This document shows positions 11,130 to 22,453 of a DNA stretch of 64,000 bases, one piece after another. Origin of the DNA: Stomoxys calcitrans (taxonomy: Eukaryota; Arthropoda; Insecta; Diptera; Muscidae); assembly GCF_963082655.1 (NCBI RefSeq), contig NC_081553.1, positions 130,167,736-130,231,735 on the forward strand, given 5' to 3'. The first letter of the stretch is position 1, and each line of letters opens with the position of its first letter. A program made the translations under genes and the position numbers. The notes under the pieces are model-generated. The model ran no database searches and had not been told where the DNA came from. It was given only the letters and a program-made list of their open reading frames with translations.

Positions 11130-11799
11130 GTAACCACGATTATGGTCGATTCCTGCAAGACTTCGACCTCTTAAACTGGTTATAATTGCGACCACAACCG
11201 CTAATTCTTTATTGGGCGGTTATCAATTCGATCTGCCGGTTCGATTGCAAGCCTTGGAGAGGAACGGAGCACCATCTAAAATTATTTTCGCTTAATAAAA
11301 GAGCATCAGGAATAGAATGTAATGCCATATTGAACGAGATTACATTTTGAATAAGAAAACAGTTGGTCATTTGAAACTCGTGGCCGATTGTTATGCTCCA
11401 CGGAAAGCATAACAAATGAATGGGAAGCTGAAAAAGGAATGGTACACAAAATGGGTTTAACTTGGATGAATTAACATGAAAAATACATTTGAAGACGACT
11501 CTTTGAATTTAAAGGGTAGCTGATACGAAGTTTTACCAAGTTCGCACTGATATATCTGTAAAACTGAAAATGATAGATTAATTATATTTTTTCGTAAGCA
11601 CCTCATATGTTGTTTACAAGCTACCAACAACATTTGTTTCTAAGTTTATTTCACGGTCAGCTTTTGTTGGCCGACTAAAACACTTCAGAGTAAACAAAAT
11701 GTTAGTTTATTGCATCAAAACACGCACCATAGCATCATAATCGCTATAATGATACTGGTGCTCAAAAAAAAAAAAAAAAAAATAAATAAATAAATAAAA
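11130..11799. other. Unassigned stretch ending in an A-rich run
   Basis: No known family recognised. An A19-(AAAT)n tract occupies about 11766-11798, directly before the transposase relic. Confidence 0.45.
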
Positions 11800-12330
11800 A
11801 CTTCAACAACACCTGAAATAGTTCGGAGAGTAAAAGCTCGAATTCAACGAAATTCACGATCTTATACCAAAGCAAAAAAAGCAAAGGAGTTCCTGTGCTT
11901 GCATGAAGGTGGTGAATTCCAGCCAAGGAAAATTTCAAGTAATGGTGTGGGCATCTGTGACCACCGATGGCCGCTCTCCAATCGTTTTCATAGAGCCGTC
12001 AAAGTAAATTCGTTTTATTGACGAGAAACATTTTGGAAGCTCTGCCGTGCCCACGCAAACATTTCGGTTGTAGACCGTGAACGTACCAACAAGATTCGGT
12101 AGCGCAACATAAAGCACCTGTAAACCAAGAATGGCTAAAAATCACGCTCCGCACTTCGTTTCATCCACACAGTGGCTGTTCAAATCGCCAGATGCCAGTC
12201 CGATGGACTTATCTATTTGGGCCATTTCAGAAAGCGCTGCAATGACCGCCTCAGAGTAATAGTAAAGGCAAAAGGTGGTCATATCGAGCAAAAGCGAATG
12301 GATTTCCTTGTCCTTGCACACCGTTTATAG
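11800..12330 (+). pseudogene. Degenerate Tc1/mariner-type transposase relic
   Basis: DNA cut-and-paste transposase remnant. Readable pieces, in several frames and with stops: TPEIVRRVKARIQRN resembling the N-terminal helix-turn-helix region (near 11810); QVMVWASVTTDGRSPIVFIE (near 11940); a DEKHF segment (near 12020); and NHAPHFVSSTQWLFKSPDAS followed by PMD (near 12140-12210), the last catalytic-Asp neighbourhood. The DEKHF piece lies after VMVWA, whereas in the family the DE.LF motif precedes it, so the relic appears rearranged as well as deleted. It is not functional. Confidence 0.7.
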
Positions 12331-12334
12331 TTTG

Positions 12335-13090
12335 ATAATTAAGCGACTAACTTTATAAAGTTTCTCATAAGACAAAGACAAACGACATCTACTTAATTTG
12401 CTTTTCAAATTCTTTCCTTTTTTTTGTGAATTTGATTACGCAAGGAAGTTTGTATTAAACAGCAATTTTAATCAAATTAAGTTTAAATTTTTAATTGGGC
12501 CTTATGGTTGTTTAACAAAAATACCGGAATATAGAACAAATAGACACGAGAACATTTAATGAACGACAAATTTGGTCTAGCATTCTTTATGGATGGGAAA
12601 AAATTTGCCCTGTTATTTATTTACATTTATTTTATGAATTTTCAATTGTTAGGAATGCTGAATTGGGAAACAAAAGATATGCATCACTTTTATATTTGAT
12701 TGTTAACAACATGCGAAGCAAATCGAAATTTGGTTATAGCAGTTTTAGGATTTGTACACTTTTTAACTTAAACTATAGTCCCACATTTATTACCCAACTT
12801 AATATCAAGTGCTCTCAACGAATTTCAAGATAACAATATAATTAATATAATGTTAACTTGTCGAAAAGTGTGACATTCCATCTGGTAAGCTAAAATCCAG
12901 AGACCTGTTTAATTTTTTGTGATAGGCAGTATCGCAGAACACAAAAACAAACAATACCTCTTATCAGTTAAGTTGTTAAGTCATATTTGAATAAAATTTC
13001 ATATTAAAAATTGGCATTTGCATATAAATGAAAAAGAAAAGAACAAATAATATTTAAATAATTATAGCAACACAACCTGGAAAAGAGCGA
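12335..13090. repeat. Segmental duplication, copy 1
   Basis: Diverged but collinear with 15923-16380 (AAGCGACTAACTTTATAAAG, CAAATTCTTTC, TTTAACAAAAATACCGGAAT) and then with 19380-19760 (ACTTAA..CACCCAACTTAAT, TGACATTCCATCTGGTAA, TTATCAGTTAAGTTGTTA). It carries no gene I recognise; the function of the duplicated DNA is unknown. Confidence 0.7.
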
Positions 13091-13099
13091 ATAAAATAA

Positions 13100-14119
13100 C
13101 AACAAATAAAAGCATGCTAAGTTCGGCCGGGACAAATGGTGGGTGGTGGGTTACCCACCATAGAAAATCAAAAAAAAAAAATTTGTTGAAGGGCATTATT
13201 TTGTTCTACATACCACACTTCTGTCAAACCAACAAAAATTAAATCATCCAGGAACCGAAGAAGGATGATCGAGATACCGGTTTACTTGGGAGCTATATCA
13301 GGTTATAGACTGATTCGGACCGTATTTGGCACAGTTGTTAGAAGTCGTGGTAAAACACCGCATACAAAATTTCATCCAAATCGGACATATATTGCGGCTT
13401 GTAAGGGCTCAAGAAGTCAAATAGGGAGATCGGCATACATGGGAGCTATATCAGGTTCTTGACCGATTTGGACAGTACTTGGCATAACTGTTGGAAGTCA
13501 TAACAGAACATTACAAGCAAACTTTTAGCCAAATCGGATAAAAATTGCGGTTTCCAGGGGCTCAAGTAGTCTAATCGGGAGATCGGTTTATATAGGAGCT
13601 ATATCAGGTTATAAGCCAATTTGGACCGTATTTGGCAAAAGTATTTGAAGTCATAAGAAAACACTAATTGCAAACTTTTACCCAAATCGTACAAAAATTG
13701 CTGCTTGCAAGGGCTCAAGAAGTCATAACGGGAGATCGATTTATATGGGAGCTAAATCAGGTAATAAAGCTATTCGAACCGTTCTTAGAACAGTTGTTGG
13801 AAGTCCTTACAGAACACTACATGCAAAATTTCAACCAAATCGGACAAAAATTGAGGCTTGTAAGGGCTCAAGAAGTCTAATCTGGAGATCGGTTTATATA
13901 GGAGCTTTATCTAAATCTGAACCGATATGGCCCATTTGTAACCCTGCATCAATACAAAGTATATGTGCAAAATTTCAAGCGGCTAGCTTTACGCGTTCAA
14001 TCGCTATCGTGATATCGACAGACGGACGGACGGACATGGCTAGATCGACTCAGACATCAAGACGATCAAGAATATATATATATACTTTATGGGGTCTTAG
14101 ACAAATTTTTCGAGGTGTT
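13100..14119 (+). mobile_element. Mini-me-like element, family D, 3' end truncated
   Basis: Head AACAAATAAAAGCATGCTAAG with a half-destroyed hairpin and GGGTTACCCACCATAG. About four units (GATCGGTTTATAT.GGAGCTA) follow, then GACAGACGGACGGACGGACAT at about 14018, (AT)n, and a break just after TTTTTCGAGGTGT. Confidence 0.8.
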
Positions 14120-14274
14120 TGTTTTCTTTCTTCATAGTCTACCGTTATTTAAAGAAGGTGAAAAAACACAAAAATTATTTTTTAAAAATATAGAAAAAAA
14201 AATCGGAATATTTTTTTCTTAATTATTTAAATTTTTTTGCTATTATTGTTTATTTTTCAACGTGCGCAGCCACG

Positions 14275-14562
14275 GAAGGCACCGTGGCGCAGAGGTTTGC
14301 ATGTCCGCCTATGACGCCGAACGCCTGGCTTCAAATCTCGGCGTGAATATCAGAAAAATGTTCAGCGGTGGTTACTAATGCTGGCTACATTTGTGAGGTA
14401 TCCTGCCACGTTAAAACTTCTCTACCAAGTGGTGTCGCTATGCGGCGCGCCGTTCGGTCTCGGCATAAAAGAGGAGGCCCCTTATCATTGAACTTAGACT
14501 TTAATCGGACTGCACTATTTGAAAAAATATCTCCTGTTCCTTAGTGAAATGTTCATAGGAAA
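14275..14562 (+). mobile_element. SINE-1 copy
   Basis: GGCACCGTGGCGCAGAGG (A box), GACGCCGAACGCCTGGCTTC (decayed B box), GGCATAAAAGAGGAGGCCCC, ending at GTTCATAGG. No target duplication was found. Confidence 0.8.
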
Positions 14563-14592
14563 TTTAGTATTTAGTAGACTATGAAAAAAAGC

Positions 14593-15858
14593 AAACAAAT
14601 AAAAGAAAGATAACTTCAGGCGGCCCGATTATTGGGAACTCACCACCATGGATTCCGCTTAAAATTTGTCTTTATTAACTTGGTTCGTATTTGAATTATT
14701 TTACAACAATCAAATCGAGAATTGGTTGAGGCTGTTTTGGTCTCAAATAGTCATATCGGGGAATTGTATTTAAAGGGCCTATAATAGTACATAGACAGAT
14801 TCGGATCACACTTGGCACGGACGTTGGAAGTCATAGCAAAAGTCTTTGTGTCAAATTTCAACGAAATCAGGCGAAAATTTGAGGCTGGTAGGAGCTCGAT
14901 AATTAACGTCCGGGGACCAGTTTGTATGGGGGCTATATCAGTATGTAGGCCGGTTCAGATCATACTTGGCATAGATGTTGGAAGTCATAGCAAAAGTCTT
15001 TGTGCCAAATTAGATGACAATTGAGGCTTCTAGGGTTCAAAAATTCATATCTGGAAATCGGTTTATAAGGGTTATAATCGCTTTATTGGCCTATTCGGAT
15101 CATACTCGTCAATGATGTTGGAAGTCATAGCAGAAGTCTTTGTGTCAAATTTCAGTCTAATCAGGTGAAAATTGAGGCATCTAGGAGCTTAAGAAGTAAA
15201 ATCCGGGGATCGGTTTATATGGGGGCTATACCAGTTTATTGACCGATTCAGATCATACTCGGCACTAATGTGCCGAAAGTCTTTGCGATGAATTTCAGGC
15301 TAATCGGATGAAAACTGAGGTTTCTAGAGGTTCAAGATGTCAAATTAGGAGATCGGTTTGTATGGGGGCTTTATCAGTTTATAGACCGATTACGAGCACT
15401 GATATTGAAGTTAGAAGAAAAGTCCTTATGCCAAATTTCAGCCAAATCAGATGAAAACTGAAGCTTCTTTGTATGGGTGCTATATGAGCTTATAGACCAA
15501 TTCAGATCATACTCGGCGCTGATATTGGAAGTGAGAACCCAAGTCCTTGTGACAAATTTCAGCTAAATCGGATAAAACTGAAGTATCTAGGGGCTCAAGA
15601 AGTCAAAACTGGGAATCGGTTTATATACAACGACGTACATCGATAAGTATCTGTGCAAAATTTCAAGCGGATACATCTATTCGTTCGAACGATTTCAACA
15701 GACACAAGAACGGACCGACGGGCAGACGGATGGACATTGCTATTTCGACTCAGAATGTCAAGACGATCAATAATATATATACTTTATAGGGTCTTAGGTC
15801 AATATTTCGGGATGTTACAAACGAAATGACCACCATCCTATGATGGTGGGTATAAAAA
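14593..15858 (+). mobile_element. Mini-me-like element, family D, complete but diverged
   Basis: Head AAACAAATAAAAGAAAG, a decayed hairpin, then ATTGGGAACTCACCACCATGG. Six or so units use TTTGTATGGGGGCTATATCAG. The tail has CGACGGGCAGACGGATGGACAT, AATATATATACTTTATAGGG and CCACCATCCTATGATGGTGGGTATAAAAA. Head and tail share the D-type CCCACCA motif in inverted orientation. Confidence 0.78.
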
Positions 15859-15922
15859 ATTGCCTATATGGATACATTGAAACAATATGTCAGCTAGCTT
15901 GTACAATCACACCATTAATAGG

Positions 15923-16560
15923 TTGATATTTAAACGACTAACCTTATAAAGTTTCCCATAAGACAAAATCAATCGACATCTGTTTGATTTGCTTTTCAAA
16001 TTCTTTCTTTTTATTATTGTGAATTTGATTATGCAAAGAAATTTGTGTTAAACAGCTATTATAATCGATTAAAGTTGGAATTTTTAATTGAGCAGAATAG
16101 GCTTTATGGTCGTTTAACAAAAACACCGGAATATAGACCAAATAGACTAGGCCTTATGGCTGTTTAACAAAAACACCGGAATATAGACCAATTAGATGAA
16201 CGACAAAATTGGTTGAGTAGATTTAAGGTTTAATGCCAAACAATCTACTCAAAATACGAAACATCATTCTTTATAAATTTTAAATGGTGAGAAATGCTAA
16301 CAAATTGTGATCAAAATTTCAAAATACCAAATTCAAATAAAATACGAATTTCGGTTTACAGTTAAGTGGGGGTTTCTGTGGCAATAGCTGCGAAAAACTC
16401 GGAATAACTGCTAAAAACTAACAAAATATCACAATTTTAATAAACATAAACATGAAATTACATTCATATTACACAATAGGATTAATTGCTCACAAGTGCT
16501 CCTTTTAAGCCTTTAGCGTAAAGAAGGCTTTTATATATTTCACATGTTTTTAGCTTATAC
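15923..16560. repeat. Segmental duplication, copy 2, left part
   Basis: Matches 12335-12760. It contains an extra 51-bp tandem duplication at about 16098-16200 (TTTAACAAAAACACCGGAAT occurs twice), which copy 1 has only once. It continues beyond the nested mini-me elements at 19370. Confidence 0.68.
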
Positions 16561-19327
16561 GTTTTTATACCCACCACCGAAATATACATTTCCGATCCTA
16601 TAAAGTATATATATTCTTGATCAGGGTAAAAACCTAAGACGATCTAGCCATGTCCGTCCGTCTGTCTGTTGAAATCACGCTACTGTTTAAAAAAAAAAAA
16701 GATATTGAGCTGAAACTTTGCACAGACTCTTTTCTTGTCCATAAGCAGGTTTAGTTCGAAGATGGGCTATATCGGACTATATCTTGATATAGCCCCCATA
16801 TAGACCGATCCGAAGGTTTAGGGTCTTAGGTCCATAAAAACCACATTTATTATCCGATTTTGCTGAAATTTGGAACAGTGAGATATGTTAGGCCCTTCGA
16901 TATTGTCCCAGATCAGTCCAGATTTGGATATAGCTGCCATATAGACCGATCTCTCGATTTAAGGGGTTTCGACCATAAAAGGCGCATTTATTGTCCGATT
17001 TTGCCAAAATTTGGGACAGTGAGTTGTGTTAGGCGCTTCGAAATCCTTCATCAATTTGGCCCATATCAGTCCAGATTTGGATATAGCTGTCATATAGACC
17101 GATCTTTCTATTTAAGGCTTTGGGACCATAAAAGGCGCATTTATTGTCCGATGTCGCCGAAATTTGGGACTGTGACTTGAGTTGAGCCCCTCGACATACT
17201 TCTGCAATATGGTACTGATCGGTCTAGATTTGGATATAGCTGCCATATAGACGGATCTCTCGATTTAAGGTCTTGAGCCCATAAAAGGCGCATTTATTGT
17301 CCGATGTCGCCGAAATTTGGAACTGTGACTTGAGTTGAGCCCCTCGACATACTTCTGTAATATGGCACTGATCGGTTCAGATTTGGATATAGGTGCCATA
17401 TAGACGGATCTCTCGATCTAATGTCTTGAACCCATAGAAGGCGCATTTATTGTCCGATGTCGCCGAAATTAGGGACAAAGAGTTGTATTAGGACCTTCGA
17501 CATTTTTCTTCAATTTGGCCCAGATCGGTTCGGATTTAAATATAGCTGCCATATATATCAATCTCTCTATTTAAGGGTTTGGGCTCATAAAAGGCGCATT
17601 TATTGTCCGATATCGCCGAAATTTGGGACAGTTAGTAGTGTTAGGCTCTTCGACATTTTTCTGTAACTTGTAACTTTCTGTAAATCGGTTCAGATTTAGA
17701 TATAGCTGCCATATAGACCGATATTTCGATTTAAAGTCTTGGCTCCATAAAAGGGGCATTTATAATCCGATTTCACTGAAATTTAACACAGTGACTTATG
17801 TTAGGCTTTTCGACATCCGTGTCGTGTATGGTTCAGATCGGTTTATTTTTAGATATAGCTAAAAACAAATAAAAGCGTGCTAAGTTCGGCCGGGCCGAAT
17901 CTTAAATACCCTCCACCATGGATCGCATTTGTCGAGTTCTTTTCCCGGCATCTCTTTTAAAGCAAAACAGGATATAAGAAAAGATTTGCTCTGCTATTAG
18001 AGCGATATCAAGATATGGTCCGGTTTGGACCACAATTAAATTATATGTGTAAAATTTCAGCCAATTCGAATAAGAATTGCGCCCTTTGGGGGCTCAAGAA
18101 GTAAAATAGAGAGATCGATTTATATGAGAGCTGTATCGGGCTATAGACCGATTCAGACCATAAATCCGTCGTACAAAATTTTAGGCAAATCGGATAATAA
18201 TTGCGAGCTCTAGAGGCTCAAGAAGTCAAGATCCCAGATCGGTTTATCTGGCAGCTATATCAGGTTATGAACCGATTTGAACCATACTTGGCACAGTTGT
18301 TGGATATCATAACAAAATACGTCGTGCAAAATTTCATTCCAATCGGATAAGAATTGCGCCCTCTGGAGGCTCAAGAAGTCAAGACCCAAGATCGGTTTAT
18401 ATGACAGCTATATCAGGTTATAGACCGATTTGAACCATTCTTGACACAGTTGTTGGATATCATGACAAAACACGTCGTGCGAAATTTCATTCCAATCGGA
18501 TAAGAATTGCGCACTATAGAGGCTCTAGAAGTCAAGACCCAAGATCGGTTTATATGGCAGCTATATCAGGTTATGAACCGATTTGAGCCATAGTTGGCAT
18601 AGTTGTTGGATATTATAACAAAACACGTCGTGCAAAATTTCATTCCAATCAGACAACAATTGCACACTCTAGAGGCTCAAGAAGTCAAGACCCAAGATCG
18701 GTTTATATGGCAGCTATATCAGGTTATGAACCGATTTGAATCATACTTGGCACAGTTGTTGGATATCATAACAAAACACGTCGTGCCAAAATTCATTCAA
18801 ATCAGATAAGAATTGCGCACTCTAGAGGCTTAAGAAGTCAAGACCCAAGATCGGTTTATATGACAGCGGTTTATATGACCGATATGGCCCATTTATAATA
18901 CCAACCGACCTACACTAATAAGAAGTATTTGTGCAAAATTTCAAGCGGCTAGCTTTACTCCTTCGGAAGTTAGCGTGCTTTCGACAGACAGACGGACGGA
19001 CGGACATGGCTAGATCAACATAAAATGTCACGACGATCAAGAAATATTCTCAGACGAATATTTCGAGTAGTTACAAACAGAATGACGAAATTAGTATACC
19101 CCCCATCTTATGGTGGAGGGTATAAAAAGATCAATATTTTGTTATATACAATTGAACACTGACTTGCACTTATTAGTCCAAACGGGAAAATATATCGATA
19201 TAGCTGCTACGGGTCATAAGGTATGCATTTTTTACCTGATTATGACGAAAGATGGTTTACATATATACCCGAGGTGATGGGTATTCAAAATTCGGCACGG
19301 CCAAACTTAACACCTTATTACTTGTTT
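16561..19327 (-). mobile_element. Mini-me-like element, family C, interrupted by a family A element
   Basis: Tail at 16561 (TTTTTATACCCACCACCGAAA, (TA)n, GTCCGTCCGTCTGTCTG) and units to 17863. Beyond the inserted copy it resumes at 19129 with GATCAATATTTTGTTATATA and ends with the family C head (GAGGTGATGGGTATTC, decayed hairpin, ACTTGTTTT) at 19327. The order of sequence on both sides equals that of the uninterrupted family C copy ending at 52290. Confidence 0.85.
17864..19128 (+). mobile_element. Mini-me-like element, family A, complete, nested in a family C copy
   Basis: The head AACAAATAAAAGCGTGCTAAG carries a perfect TTCGGCCGGGCCGAA hairpin and ATACCCTCCACCATGG. About five units are spaced exactly 153 bp apart (GATCGG at 18237, 18390, 18543, 18696). 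Then come GACAGACAGACGGACGGACGG, a shortened (AT) core and CCCCCCATCTTATGGTGGAGGGTATAAAAA. The host sequence on each side defines the ends: it starts near AAACAA and finishes near GGGTATAAAAA. Confidence 0.9.
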
Positions 19328-19369
19328 TATATGGAGTTTGACGAATTTCCCCATGAAAATAGAACAGAA

Positions 19370-19760
19370 TACCAACCCTTAATGTTAAATTTTTAAACTT
19401 AAATTATAGTCTAACATTTATCACCCAACTTAATGTTTAATTTTTAAACTTGAATTATAATCTAAGTTTTATCACCCAACTTAATGTTTATCAAGTGCTG
19501 TCAACGAAATTCAAGATTACAAAATACTTTTTATGATTTTTACATTTCAAAAAGCGTGACATTCTATCTGGTAAATTAAAATCTATTGACCTGTCTGCCT
19601 ATCGCAAAAATTTAAACACTCAAAACATGTTATCAATTAGGTTGTTATGCCACATTTGAATAGAAATTCGTATCAAAAATTTGCTATTGCATGCAAATCA
19701 AAAAGAAAAGTACAAAGAATATATAAATGATTATAGAAACTCAATCTATAAAAGTAGCAT
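19370..19760. repeat. Segmental duplication, copy 2, right part
   Basis: Continues the match to 12760-13085. It carries a private tandem duplication of about 52 bp (TCACCCAACTTAATGTTTA twice, about 19381-19485). Confidence 0.66.
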
Positions 19761-20379
19761 TAAATGAAAATTTTATGTATCAAACTCTTAATATATAAAT
19801 ATATGTATTTTGATCTCACATCTGAGTTTTGAGTGTACATTGTCTATTTAGCTCAGATATAAATTCAAGAGGATCTGTTATACGTTTGTCTAAATAATCG
19901 TTTAGTCAAAATGATTCCCACGATTTTAAATGCTCACACACTTCGTTTATAATGCTAATAGATATTTTTAATAGCTATTTGGGATGCATACTTGTTTTTA
20001 TTTGTACCATATGTATATGCAATTTCCTCAATAACGAGCCGAATTGATTTAGCATATTTCTTTAATTAAGGCGTAATACATAGATTTTATTGATTTTGTA
20101 TAATTACGAAATACAATAGTTATTGGCTTTAGCCGAAAATGAATGGATTAAACACTCAAGATAATTACGAAATTTCGTACGTATTTACATTTGTTGTCGT
20201 TTTGCTACAACACTGAATAAATATTACTCTGTCGTGTATTTTGAAATCCCATTGAATAAATTCTTATCATACCAAGCGAGTGCTATAATTGAATAATAAC
20301 TAAATAAAGGTTGAGAATACTTAAGTACTTGAATATTTATGTTCAAGCCTTTGTATGTTTGGTGGTAACAAAAAATAAT
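19761..20379. other. Unassigned AT-rich stretch
   Basis: Nothing recognised on either strand. Confidence 0.5.
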
Positions 20380-20782
20380 GGATAAGAATTGTTAAGCTAT
20401 AGGAGATATTGGGTAATAATTTGGTCCATTTGGATAAGAATTGCGCCTTGCAGGGGCTCGAAAAGCATAATCGAGAGATCGATTTATATGGGAGCTATAG
20501 ATCGATTAAGACCATATTAGACACGTATGTTGAAGGAAGGAGAAGCCGTTGTACAAAATTTCAGCCAAATCGGATAAGAATTGTGCCCTCTATCGGCTTA
20601 AAAAGAAGAAATTTCAAGCGGCTAGCTTTACTCCTTCGAAAGTTAACGTGTTTTCGACAGACAGATGGACGGACGTGGCAGATCGACTTAAAGTGCCATG
20701 ACGATCAAAAATGTATATATTTTATGGGGTCTTAGACGCATATTTCGAGGTGTTACAAACAGAATGACGAAATTAGTATAAA
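20380..20782 (+). mobile_element. Mini-me-like element, family A, truncated at both ends
   Basis: Two partial units, then CGACAGACAGATGGACGGACG, GATCAAAAATGTATATATT and CAGAATGACGAAATTAGTATA, where it stops short of the terminal hairpin. Confidence 0.72.
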
Positions 20783-20815
20783 TATTTTTATAGGTGGTTT
20801 TTAATCCACCGCAGT

Positions 20816-21087
20816 AGACCACCATAGCGCAGAGGTTATCATGACGCTGAATGCATAGGTTCGAGAAAAAATTTTCAGCTGTGGTATTGCCCTCCAAATG
20901 GTGGCAACATTTGTGAGGTACTATGCCATGTAAAACTTCTCTCCAAACAGGTGTCGCACAGCGGTACGCCGTTCGGACTCGGCTATAAAAAGGAGGCTCT
21001 TATTATTGAGCTTAAACTTGAATCAGACTGCACTCATTGATATGTGAGAAGTTTGCCACCGTTCCTTAGTGGAATATTCATGGGCAA
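20816..21087 (+). mobile_element. SINE-1 copy
   Basis: GACCACCATAGCGCAGAGG (A box); the region between the boxes is partly deleted. GCTATAAAAAGGAGG body, ends CATGGGCAAAATTTGCATTT. Confidence 0.82.
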
Positions 21088-21107
21088 AATTTGCATTTGT
21101 TATTTAA

Positions 21108-21180
21108 AACAAATAAATTATCGATAAGTTCGGCAGGACCGAATCTAATATATCATTTTACCTTAACATTCAGAAAATTT
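21108..21180 (+). mobile_element. Isolated mini-me head, decayed
   Basis: AACAAATAAATTATCGATAAG, then TTCGGCAGGACCGAA, then TCTAATATATC. The hairpin is kept apart from one loop-side change; the rest is lost. Confidence 0.5.
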
Positions 21181-22021
21181 ATCTGAAATAGGACTTTATG
21201 TAAGAAAATATTAAATATAATAACGTGACAATTGCTAAATCTAGAGACCCTAGAGGTCAAGCTGAAACAGAGGTTTACATGGTACGATTAATTGTACCAA
21301 TAAACAATATGTTTCAGTGTCATATTGAAAGATCATTTTCATATTGGAAAATCATTTTCATATTGGTAGATTAATATATAATATGACTTCAATACGTAAA
21401 CATGGATGGTTTCAACATCTAAAATCCCTACCGATGATAATCATTAAGAAATAATTGGGTAAGATTTTGAACGGCTTTTATTACTTGTTCGATTTTCGAC
21501 GTGTTTTCGAATTATAGAAAGCAGGACAGCGCTAAAGCTACTCCGAATGGTATGATTAGGAGGATCACATCGATTCCAAGAAAGCGGTGTTTGAGGATTT
21601 CATGCTGAGATGGAGATCAGTTTCTAAAGCATAAGTCAGACAGAAAATTACTACTTTAAGACTTTAAACTGGAATTTGCCCCATTCAAGAACTAAACAGA
21701 TCACTGAATTGTTCCAAATTTCAGTTTAATATTTTCATTTGTTAAGTATTAACTGTGACTTAAACGATCGACATGAACACTTCTTCGATTTTTATCAAAG
21801 ATGTTTTAATATACACCTTAAAATTTTTGTACCTTTTTTTAAAGATTTGCGCCAAAGATCACGAACTTAATTTAAAGATGATGAGTTTTTGGTAAAAGAT
21901 GTTTTACTTGATGTTAAGGATTTTTTTTTATCTTAAATTCGAATTTAACTTTGCGCCCTGTTATTGAAGGCACAAATCTTTAAATGAACGTTGAAAGTCA
22001 GGAAATTAACTTTAGGGAAAG
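21181..22021. other. Unassigned AT-rich stretch
   Basis: Short direct repeats of TTTTCATATTGG at about 21330-21375. Around 21780-21990, TTAAAGAT/ATCTTTAA motifs resemble the candidate MITE at 26224. No gene seen. Confidence 0.4.
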
Positions 22022-22032
22022 GCAATGTTGCA

Positions 22033-22355
22033 AAGGAGGCCACCATAGCGCAGAGGTTAGCATGTGCGCCTATGACGCTGAATGCCTGGGTTCGAATACT
22101 GGCAGGAACATCAGAAAATTTTTCAGCGGTGGTTATCTCCCCCTAATGCTGGCGACATTTGTGAGGTGATTTGCCATGTGAAAACTTCTCCCCAAAGAGA
22201 TGTCGCTCTGCGGCACGCCGTTCGGTCTCGGCTATAAAAAGGAGAACCCTTATCATTGAGCTTAAAATTGAATCGGACAGCACTCAGTGATATGTGAGAA
22301 GTTTGCTTCAGTTTCTTAGTGGAATGTTCATGAGCAAATTTGCAGTTTGCAATTC
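22033..22355 (+). mobile_element. SINE-1 copy with 11-bp target duplications
   Basis: Bounded by GCAATGTTGCA at 22022-22032 and 22356-22366 (exact). A box ATAGCGCAGAGG, B box GGTTCGAATACTGG, GCTATAAAAAGGAGAACCC, ending CATGAGCAAATTTGCAGTTT. Confidence 0.88.
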
Positions 22356-22453
22356 GCAATGTTGCACATTAGTTAAAGATAGTCTAACAAATAGCGTCTT
22401 TAATTGTGGGAAAAATTTTTTTCATTAAATAATAATTGGACAATAATAGTAAA

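Noticed and set aside
16860..17759. ORFs such as those reading YSCHIDRSL.LR...KRRIYCPI
   Set aside because: Plus-strand readings of minus-oriented family C units; the same sequence recurs at 40153-40881, 49744-49971 and 51802-52059.
18237..18840. CRISPR-like array
   Set aside because: The units are directly adjacent 153-bp tandem repeats without variable spacers, in a eukaryotic genome.
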